Positions 25,720 through 33,252 of a DNA stretch of 64,000 nucleotides are shown in pieces. The stretch's first letter is position 1. The number at the start of each line of letters is the position of its first letter. Source of the stretch: JBGTLU01 sp041743935 (GTDB lineage: Bacteria > Bacteroidota > Bacteroidia > Sphingobacteriales > Sphingobacteriaceae); NCBI GenBank assembly GCA_041743935.1, contig JBGTLU010000057.1, positions 7,166 through 71,165 of the forward strand, in the 5' to 3' direction. The notes beneath the pieces were generated by a model. The model was given only the letters and a program-made list of their open reading frames with translations, was not told where the DNA came from and made no database searches. Made by a program: the position numbers and the translations under genes.

Positions 25720-28404
25720 ATGTGTAAATTATTTAAAATAACGCTCGTTGCATTGCTCTATTCTTTTATCTATGTGGATGTTATCGCTCAAACATCTGTA
25801 GTAACCGGAACCATCCGTGACAAAAACACTAGAGAAACGCTACCCGGTGCAACCATTGTAGAAAAAGGCAATCCAACTAACGGAAGAGCCACAGATTTTA
25901 ACGGCAAATTTGAAATCAGGGTGGATTTAAACACCCCAAAAACCCTTATCGTTTCATACATAGGTTATGAAACCCTAGAGGTAATAGTGAACAAATCCAA
26001 AACATATATCGACATCGATATAATCCCAAGCGGAGTGTTAGCTGCCGAAGTGGAAGTAGTTTCAACACGTCAATTACAACGTATTTTAGAATCGCCGGTT
26101 ACGGTAGAAAGATTAAATGCACAGGCAATAAAGGAAACACCCGCCATTGGTTTTTATGAAGGATTAGCAAACTTAAAAGGAGTAGACATGACCTCTGCCT
26201 CTTTAGGATTTAAAGTAATAAACACCAGAGGCTTTAATAGCACGTCACCGGTTAGAACACTTCAAATTATTGATGGAGTAGATAATCAAGCACCAGGCTT
26301 AAACTTTGCCCTTGGCAATTTTGTTGGAGCTTCTGAATTGGATGTAGAAGGAGTAGATTTAATTGTAGGAGCAAACTCAGCCATTTACGGCCCCAATGCC
26401 TTTAACGGAGTTATTAGCATAACAACCAAAGACCCTTTTAAATATCGCGGATTTAGCGCCCAATTAAAACAAGGAACCAGAGATTTATTCGACGGTGCAT
26501 TCCGCTATGCTGGGGTAATAAAAGACAGAATTGGCATAAAATTAAATGCATCATACCTTAAAGCAAACGATTACGAAGCCCGTAATTTTGCAGCAGCAGA
26601 TAATTCATTTAATCAGCCAAACGCAGGTATTGGCTATAATGGTGTAAACATTTACGGCGATGAAGTTACAGGCTCGCCGTATACTCGAGCTACCTTTCCA
26701 GATTCACCGGATAGTGTTTTATTTATTTACCGATCAGGATACATGGAAAGAGATCTTACAGATTACGATACCTATAGCTTAAAACTTAGTGGCGGTGTTT
26801 TCATCAAGCCTTTCAGAGAAAGCGACGCGATGGTGTCTTATTCCTATAATCGCGGTACAGGTAGTACCGTTTATCAGGGCGATAACCGCTATGCAGTAAA
26901 AAACATTGTTTTTCAACAACACAGAGTTCAGGCTCAAGGTAAAAGATGGTTAATTAGAGGTTACCAAACCCTTGAAGATGCTGGCGATAGTTATGATGTT
27001 GTATTTACCGCTTTTAAATTAAACCAGTTAGCCCGATCAAATAGAAATTGGTTTATTGAATTTGAAAGAGGTTACCGTCAAGTACGAGACGATAACTCGA
27101 TGACTTTTGATCAAAAAATGGTTTTTGCACGTGCTCGCGCAGACAATAGAAACCTTGTACCCGGCTCTACAGAATTTGATGCTGCCCTAAAAAAGATTAC
27201 TAGCAACGCATCCTTTTTACCATCCGGCCCCGGAGACGTAGGTGGTACCCGATTCCAAGATGTATCTAACCTAAGTCACCTAGATGCACAATATGATTTT
27301 GACTTATCCAAAATCGCATCCTTTTTACCAGAAACTTTTAAAGTAGGTACCAGCTACCGTCTTTACCGACCACAATCTTTCGGTACCATTTTTAGCGACA
27401 CACTAAACGACAGAAACGACATAAATAGTGGGTTTACCAAAATTAGCGTATTTGAGTATGGATTTTTTGCAAGTGCCGAGAAAAGACTTTTTGATGAAAA
27501 AATAAAACTAATTGGTTCTTTACGCAGAGACGAACACCAGAATTTTAAAGGTAATTTTTCACCTGCTGCTTCTATACTATACACCTATAAACCAGGGAAT
27601 ATATTCCGTTTAACCTATACCACTGCTATTAGAAACCCTACACTGCAAGACCAATATTTATTTTATGACATTGGAAGAGCAACCCTAAGAGGAAACCTAA
27701 CTGGCTTCACCGGAATTTTATTAGAAGATTACCTTAATGAGTTTTTACTTGGAAACCCACCTCGATTAATAGAATACAAAGTAGATCCCGTAAGACCCGA
27801 AAAAGTTAGAACCATAGAGTTTGGTTTAAAAGGAACTTTTTTTAGAAACCTGTTTTTTGACGCCAGCTACTATTACAGCAACTACGAAGATTTCTTGGGC
27901 TACGTAATTTTAGTGAACAACCCAAATGAAGAAAGAATTTTTAGGGTTGCAGCAAACGCAACCACCCAAGTTAGCTCTCAGGGATTTAGTGCCGGCGCAA
28001 ACTATTATCTAAACAAATTCATCACCCTTAATGGTAATTACACGTATGCAGTTCTTAATAAACCATCTGAAGAAGATCCGCTTATACCTAGCTTTAATAC
28101 CCCTAAAAACAAATTTAATATTGGTATAAATGGTAGAGACATCGGAAAATTTGGATTCAATCTCACCTATAAATGGGTAGAGGGATTTGAGTTTACGGGT
28201 TCACCACAATTTTCCGGATTTATTCCTTCTTACGGATTATTAGACGGGCAAATCAACTTTAAAATAAACGATTTCAGAAAAAGCAATCAATTGGCCACTA
28301 TAAAATTAGGGGTAAGTAACATGTTAAATAACGTGCACTTTGAAGCATTTGGCGCACCAGAAATTGGTATTTTGGGATATTTTTCTGCAACCATAGAATT
28401 TTAA
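25720..28404 (+). CDS. TonB-dependent outer-membrane receptor
   Basis: An 894-residue receptor with a signal peptide (about residues 1-23, ending VIAQ). A carboxypeptidase-regulatory-like domain follows (about 25-105: VTGTIRDKNTRETLPGATI, GRATDFNGKFEIRV). The plug (about 115-235) contains FKVINTRGFNSTSPVR, IIDGVDNQ and IYGPNAFNGVISITTKDP. The rest is a 22-strand beta-barrel ending in aromatic F, the usual BAM signal. It takes up a large ligand across the outer membrane using TonB energy; the ligand is not apparent. There is no SusD next to it. It is followed after 22 bp by a T9SS-secreted esterase-like protein, so the pair may process and import one substrate. Confidence 0.92.
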   Translation: MCKLFKITLVALLYSFIYVDVIAQTSVVTGTIRDKNTRETLPGATIVEKGNPTNGRATDFNGKFEIRVDLNTPKTLIVSYIGYETLEVIVNKSKTYIDIDIIPSGVLAAEVEVVSTRQLQRILESPVTVERLNAQAIKETPAIGFYEGLANLKGVDMTSASLGFKVINTRGFNSTSPVRTLQIIDGVDNQAPGLNFALGNFVGASELDVEGVDLIVGANSAIYGPNAFNGVISITTKDPFKYRGFSAQLKQGTRDLFDGAFRYAGVIKDRIGIKLNASYLKANDYEARNFAAADNSFNQPNAGIGYNGVNIYGDEVTGSPYTRATFPDSPDSVLFIYRSGYMERDLTDYDTYSLKLSGGVFIKPFRESDAMVSYSYNRGTGSTVYQGDNRYAVKNIVFQQHRVQAQGKRWLIRGYQTLEDAGDSYDVVFTAFKLNQLARSNRNWFIEFERGYRQVRDDNSMTFDQKMVFARARADNRNLVPGSTEFDAALKKITSNASFLPSGPGDVGGTRFQDVSNLSHLDAQYDFDLSKIASFLPETFKVGTSYRLYRPQSFGTIFSDTLNDRNDINSGFTKISVFEYGFFASAEKRLFDEKIKLIGSLRRDEHQNFKGNFSPAASILYTYKPGNIFRLTYTTAIRNPTLQDQYLFYDIGRATLRGNLTGFTGILLEDYLNEFLLGNPPRLIEYKVDPVRPEKVRTIEFGLKGTFFRNLFFDASYYYSNYEDFLGYVILVNNPNEERIFRVAANATTQVSSQGFSAGANYYLNKFITLNGNYTYAVLNKPSEEDPLIPSFNTPKNKFNIGINGRDIGKFGFNLTYKWVEGFEFTGSPQFSGFIPSYGLLDGQINFKINDFRKSNQLATIKLGVSNMLNNVHFEAFGAPEIGILGYFSATIEF

Positions 28405-28426
28405 TACGCATTAATCTATAATAGAC

Positions 28427-31400
28427 ATGAAACGAATACTAGCTCTTTTTTCCATTGCTTTAATATATATGACTAGTGCAAATGCACAAACCCGTTATAT
28501 AGACGAAGTATTTCCAAACATTAAAAAAACAGCCAATATAAAATATGGGGCCAACCCAAAAACTTTTGACCCTAACGATATAAAAGATTTATTCTTCGAT
28601 TTATATGAACCCGATGGCGACCAGGAGTTTTTTAGGCCTATAATCATCTTAGCTCACGAAGGTGGTTTTAGAGGAGGAAATAAAGAAGATAATGAATTGG
28701 TAGCGTTTGCAAACGCCATGGTTAAACGAGGCTATGTGGTGGCTAGCATTACCTACCGTAAAGGCTGGGCATTTGCTCTAAGTAATACGCAAGAACAAAA
28801 TGCAAGAGCTATTGTACCAGCTCTTTGGAGAGCCATGCAAGACGGCAAAGCAGCTGTTCGTTTTTTCCGCCGTTCGGTACAAGAACTGGGTAACCCTTAT
28901 CGTATTGATCCAAACAAAATTGCTTTTGGAGGTTTTGGGGCCGGTGGATACATACCCATCCAAAACGAATATTTTGATACCCCACAAGAATTTAATCTAC
29001 CTAAAGTACAACGCAAGAATAATGCAGGTGTACCAGACGGTTCAGGGCCATACATTGATTCTACAGCATTTAACCCACAAACAAACCCTAATGGAGAAGA
29101 CGGTTTTGAAGGACGAAGCGGTAGCCCGGGTTTTAGTTGGAGATCTAACGTTATTTTAAACTTTTGTGCAGCACTCGGCGATACTGCCTTTCTATTTCCG
29201 CAGAATCAGGTTCCTGGATTAAAATATCCACCCATTATAACGGTTCAGGGCGACCAAGACGGAGTTACTCCCTATGCCACCGATATAGTTAGAGCAGCTG
29301 GTCTATTTGCTGTTTTAGAGGTAAGTGGAGGATATGATATTGCAAGAAAACTTTCAGAATTAGGTATTAATAAGGTTTTAGAGGGAGTTGTAGATGGTTT
29401 ACCAGATCCACAACCCTCACCCGATGAAAACTTTAATCCACCACGTCAAAGAATTAAAGTAAAGGAAAAAGGGACGTATACACTCGTAGGGCAAGATTAT
29501 CAACCATACGATGCCGTTAGAGGCGCACCATCTACCGACCCTCCCGCAAATTCAGCGGCAGTAGCTGCCAGGTACATGGATACACTAATTAGATTCACAG
29601 TGCCTAGATTAGCTGTAGCACTTGGTTTAACTTGTTCCAATCCAGTTGTCACCAATCAACCCGATGATGTGACCGCCTGTACTGGAGGTCCTGCAACGTT
29701 CACCATCAATGCCAGCGGCGCAGACCTAGTATTTCAATGGAGAAAAGGGAATACCAATTTAGCCAATAATACAAAGTTTTCTGGAGTGAATAGCCCTACA
29801 TTAAATATAAACAGTGTAGAAATGGCCGATGCTGGCGAATATAATTGCGTTGTTACTTCGGTAAGTTGCAATAGAACCAGCACAACCGAATCGGCTACGT
29901 TAACCGTTAATCCTGCACCAAGCATAACTAATCAACCAAGTAGTGTTTCTGCCTGCGAAAACGGAACAGCAACATTTACTGTTGGAGCAAATGGCTCTAA
30001 CCTTACCTTTCAGTGGAGAAGAAATGGTGTAAATCTATCAAACAATACAAAAATTAGTGGCGCAACAACTGCTACCCTTACTATTACCGGACTTACAGCT
30101 GCAGACGAAGGAAATTATACTTGTGTGGTTAATAGCGGTTGTCCAACAGGAGTTACCTCCAATGCCGCCAATTTAACATTAAGCGCAAATGAGCCCCCAA
30201 TGATTACGGCTCAGCCCAATAGCACAGATGCATGTACTGGTCAACAAGTTCGCTTTAGTATCAATGCAACTGGAACTAATTTATCTTTCTTTTGGAAAAA
30301 AGACGGGGTAGATATTGGCGAAGGTGGAAGATTTAGCGGAACCAATACCAGAATCCTAACCATACAAAACGTAAACATAGATGACGAAGGGTCTTATACG
30401 TGTACCGTTGTTGGTGGATGTGATAATAATGCCGTTGCTACCAGCAATGCAGGGGTTTTAAATATAGATGAAGATTCTGCACCAACTATAACAGAGCAAC
30501 CGCAAAGCAAATCTGTTTGCCCTGGTGAAACAGTAACTTTTGAAATAGATGCCGATGGTTCAGGATTAAAATACCAATGGCAATTTAATGGAGCGAACAT
30601 CCCAGGAGAAACCAATACAACCCTAACAATTTTAAACGTTAGTTCCGCAAATGCAGGAGTTTATAGATGTGTTGTTAGTGGAGAATGTGGTTCTACCGTT
30701 ACAACCCTAAATTCAGCCGATGCGAATCTAGCTGTAGGAGGTGCACCACAAATTACCGCACAGCCCAGCAATGTTACTGCTTGTTCGGGCGGTACTGCTT
30801 CATTTTCTGTAGCAGTAGATGGCAACAACAATACATTCCAATGGTTTAAAAATGGAGTTGCTATCCAAAATGGAAGCAAATTTAGCGGAACAAGCTCTGC
30901 TTCTCTACAAATCAACAATATAGAACAAGCAGACGCTGGAAATTATACATGTGAAATCACCAGTCCTTGTAATACCAAAACAACTACCCAAAACGCAACA
31001 TTAGCTATAGGCTCGGGATCACAAACTTTCATAACTGCCCAAGCTAACAATAACAATGTGTGTGTTGGAGGAACAGCAACCTTCTCGATTGGCGCGACAG
31101 GAACCAATTTAACGTACCGCTGGAGAAAAGGTAATGTAGTTTTAACCAATGGCGGAAAAATCTCTGGTGCTAATTCGGCTAATTTGGTGATTAGTAATGT
31201 AGAATCTGTTGATGCTGGGCAATACAATGTTATTGTTACCGGCGGTTGCAATAACGAGAGCACACAAACATCTAGAAACGTATCATTAAATGTTAGCGAT
31301 GAAACCTTCACGGTTACCTCTCAACCCACGAACCAGGCTACAGCCCCCGGAGGTAGTGCAACATTCTCTGTTTCAGCAAACGGAATGGGTATAACCTATC

Positions 31401-31852
31401 AATGGATGAAAAACGGAAACGACCTAGTCGATGTAAATAACATTTCGGGAGCTCGTTCACCAAATCTTACCATATCCAATGCAACTAAAGCAGATGAAGG
31501 AAACTATGCTTGCGTAATAACAAACAATTGTGGCGTAAGAGTAGTAACCAGCTTTGTAACCTTAGCAGTTGGCTCGCCAACATCGGTTAGAAGCAGAAAT
31601 GCCTTGGCTGGAAACGTACAAGTTTTCCCTAACCCAGCCGTTACGGATATTACCATCAAGATGAGCAATTTTAAAGTTCAAAAAGTAGATATCAAACTAG
31701 TAGACATTACTGGTAAAACAGTTTTAGAAAGAAAAAATATATCTACAAATGAAGAGTTGAGAATGGAAAGAGGAAATTTAGCAGAGGGGGTATATTATCT
31801 TCAAATTTTGAGCAACGGTTTAATTAAAACCGAGAAAATTATTTTCAATTAA
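28427..31852 (+). CDS. secreted esterase-like protein with seven Ig domains and T9SS sorting domain
   Basis: An 1141-residue export protein. After the signal peptide (to about Ala20), residues 25-400 resemble carboxylesterases and alpha/beta hydrolases: oxyanion-hole-like AHEGGFRGG (76-84), DGKAAVRFF, KIAFGGFGAGG and PPIITVQGDQDGVTPY. The nucleophile elbow GxSxG reads GFGAG, so Gly171 stands where the serine is expected. Residues of about 403-1055 hold seven Ig-like domains, each starting near ITxQP and mostly with a Cys pair (ACxGG ... YxCxV). The C-terminus (FPNPAVTD to EKIIFN) is a type A T9SS sorting domain. It is probably co-expressed with the receptor upstream and ends at a strong terminator. 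Confidence 0.85.
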   Translation: MKRILALFSIALIYMTSANAQTRYIDEVFPNIKKTANIKYGANPKTFDPNDIKDLFFDLYEPDGDQEFFRPIIILAHEGGFRGGNKEDNELVAFANAMVKRGYVVASITYRKGWAFALSNTQEQNARAIVPALWRAMQDGKAAVRFFRRSVQELGNPYRIDPNKIAFGGFGAGGYIPIQNEYFDTPQEFNLPKVQRKNNAGVPDGSGPYIDSTAFNPQTNPNGEDGFEGRSGSPGFSWRSNVILNFCAALGDTAFLFPQNQVPGLKYPPIITVQGDQDGVTPYATDIVRAAGLFAVLEVSGGYDIARKLSELGINKVLEGVVDGLPDPQPSPDENFNPPRQRIKVKEKGTYTLVGQDYQPYDAVRGAPSTDPPANSAAVAARYMDTLIRFTVPRLAVALGLTCSNPVVTNQPDDVTACTGGPATFTINASGADLVFQWRKGNTNLANNTKFSGVNSPTLNINSVEMADAGEYNCVVTSVSCNRTSTTESATLTVNPAPSITNQPSSVSACENGTATFTVGANGSNLTFQWRRNGVNLSNNTKISGATTATLTITGLTAADEGNYTCVVNSGCPTGVTSNAANLTLSANEPPMITAQPNSTDACTGQQVRFSINATGTNLSFFWKKDGVDIGEGGRFSGTNTRILTIQNVNIDDEGSYTCTVVGGCDNNAVATSNAGVLNIDEDSAPTITEQPQSKSVCPGETVTFEIDADGSGLKYQWQFNGANIPGETNTTLTILNVSSANAGVYRCVVSGECGSTVTTLNSADANLAVGGAPQITAQPSNVTACSGGTASFSVAVDGNNNTFQWFKNGVAIQNGSKFSGTSSASLQINNIEQADAGNYTCEITSPCNTKTTTQNATLAIGSGSQTFITAQANNNNVCVGGTATFSIGATGTNLTYRWRKGNVVLTNGGKISGANSANLVISNVESVDAGQYNVIVTGGCNNESTQTSRNVSLNVSDETFTVTSQPTNQATAPGGSATFSVSANGMGITYQWMKNGNDLVDVNNISGARSPNLTISNATKADEGNYACVITNNCGVRVVTSFVTLAVGSPTSVRSRNALAGNVQVFPNPAVTDITIKMSNFKVQKVDIKLVDITGKTVLERKNISTNEELRMERGNLAEGVYYLQILSNGLIKTEKIIFN

Positions 31853-31870
31853 AGAATACAACTTTAACCA

Positions 31871-31903
31871 AAAGGCGAACCGATTTCGGTTCGCCTTTTT
31901 TTT
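31871..31903 (+). terminator. Rho-independent terminator, probably bidirectional
   Basis: A 12-bp stem (AAAGGCGAACCG with CGGTTCGCCTTT) has a 4-base loop and is followed by T residues on the plus strand. It lies between the convergent Ig-esterase gene and the NadR-type kinase gene. The U-tract is shorter on the minus strand. Confidence 0.9.
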
Positions 31904-31922
31904 GTTTAAAATTTGGGTTAAA

Positions 31923-32492
31923 TTACAGACTAACTCGACCCCCTAAAAACTTTTCTACTGCCGCAATAGCGTTATTTAATCTGGTCGAACCAATTCCGTT
32001 TATCACTACATAATTTGCTACTAGGTTTTTCAAATCATTTTCAAAAACAGTAAAAAAATGCTCTCTCAAATGTGGGAATTCCCGCAAGGGATCTTCTTCC
32101 CAAGGCATATCAATATTCATCAAAAGATATAAATCATAATTGCGTTTTTGTACCTCTTGCAACACTTCGGTTGGGCAAATTTTAAAAACATGGTCGCACC
32201 AAATTTTTACACTAAGAATAGTAGTATCCATAAATAATAATGTGCTGGAGTTGTTATTTCTGGGGGAGGCTTGTAATTTACTTAAAGCCTCATTTTCCCA
32301 CGCCAACTGCCCGTTCATCATGTTTATTTCATCTTCCAGCGTGTAGGCTCTATTTAATTTACCGCAATATTCTCGTGCAAATTCGGGTACCCAAAGGGTA
32401 TTATAATGCTTGGCTAAAGCCTCTGCCATACTTGATTTCCCCGTAGATTCTGGTCCTACAACTGCTATTTTAAGGACACTTGTTTCTCCCAT
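31923..32492 (-). CDS. NadR-type nicotinamide riboside kinase (AAA/P-loop ATPase)
   Basis: A 189-residue protein matching the ribosylnicotinamide kinase domain of NadR without the HTH or adenylyltransferase domains. Walker A is GPESTGKSS near the N-terminus, followed by VPEFAREY, the FMDTTILSVKIWCDHVF block and DMPWEEDPLRE. It would phosphorylate nicotinamide riboside to NMN. It sits directly behind pnuC (28-bp overlap), the usual Bacteroidetes pairing of transporter and trapping kinase. ATG 32492 is preceded by GGAG at good spacing; the alternative TTG at 32504 adds four residues and is less likely. Confidence 0.85.
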   Translation of the reverse strand: MGETSVLKIAVVGPESTGKSSMAEALAKHYNTLWVPEFAREYCGKLNRAYTLEDEINMMNGQLAWENEALSKLQASPRNNNSSTLLFMDTTILSVKIWCDHVFKICPTEVLQEVQKRNYDLYLLMNIDMPWEEDPLREFPHLREHFFTVFENDLKNLVANYVVINGIGSTRLNNAIAAVEKFLGGRVSL

Positions 32493-33073
32493 GATTTTCT
32501 CCAAGTAATAAATCCACTAATAGCAATGGCAATAAATACAGCATATAATCCTGCAGTTAAATACAATTCTTTGTAAACGAATAACCCGATATAAACGACA
32601 TTTACGGCAATCCAAATCAGCCAATTTTCCAACACTTTTCGGGCTAATAAAAATTGAGCAATTAGGCTTGCACCCACGCACAAACTATCTATATACGGTA
32701 CAGAGGCATCGGTGTTTTGGCTTAACAAATACCCAGTTATAGCGGCAAAAAAGAGGATACAAACAACAGAAATGAGCCAACCGGTAGAACTAATTCTGCT
32801 TATTGGTTTCAGGCCTGTTTCTTGGTGCTTATTTAACGACCAATTATACCATCCATAAATTCCAGTTATGAAATACACGACCTGCAAACCCATATCAGAG
32901 TATAATTTGCTAGAGTAAAAGATAAAGAAATAGATCGAAACGTTGATTAAGCCAATGGGCCAGCCCAAAATATTCTCTCTAGAGTTTAGCCAAACACAAA
33001 CAACACCGGTTAGCACCCCGGCAATTTCTAACCAATTTTTTACCAACCAGTCCGAAATGCTAAGTATATCCAT
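32465..33073 (-). CDS. pnuC: nicotinamide riboside transporter PnuC
   Basis: A 202-residue inner-membrane protein with about seven hydrophobic segments. Family features include CVWLNSRENILGWPIGLINVS near residue 30 (20 residues cited in part), the YFITGIYGWYNW motif and WLIWIAVNVVYIGLFVYK. PnuC carries nicotinamide riboside by facilitated diffusion, and uptake depends on phosphorylation inside by the kinase encoded next. A related family, PnuT, carries thiamine; the NadR-type kinase neighbour favours nicotinamide riboside. I start at ATG 33073 because MDILSISDWLVKNWLEI is the normal N-terminus; upstream in-frame codons to 33172 overlap the carB promoter region. Confidence 0.9.
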   Translation of the reverse strand: MDILSISDWLVKNWLEIAGVLTGVVCVWLNSRENILGWPIGLINVSIYFFIFYSSKLYSDMGLQVVYFITGIYGWYNWSLNKHQETGLKPISRISSTGWLISVVCILFFAAITGYLLSQNTDASVPYIDSLCVGASLIAQFLLARKVLENWLIWIAVNVVYIGLFVYKELYLTAGLYAVFIAIAISGFITWRKSWEKQVSLK

Positions 33074-33135
33074 CTTATACAAAGCAAGTAAAATTCGGGT
33101 TAAAATTCCTCCCCATAAATAAATAATCCCAATGC

Positions 33136-33166
33136 CTTGAAGCCTTTGGCATAAAATCCTACCTTT
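33136..33166 (+). promoter_or_regulatory. Bacteroidetes-type promoter for carB
   Basis: TTG at 33136-33138, a 20-bp spacer and TACCTTTG at 33159-33166 match the -33/-7 pattern TTG-N19-21-TAnnTTTG. Transcription would start about 80 bp before the carB ATG at 33253. Confidence 0.65.
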
Positions 33167-33252
33167 GCCCAATTTGTACTCTTACGGATTGCCTTATTGC
33201 AGTTTGTTTGGTGCATAATCCACAACTTACAACAGAAAACCGATATCCGAAA

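Noticed and set aside
33074..33207. TPP or NAD riboswitch before pnuC, or before the thiL/TonB region
   Set aside because: No CUGAGA or ACCUGAUCUGG-like core of the TPP riboswitch, and no convincing other aptamer, was seen; the segment is explained by the carB promoter on the other strand.
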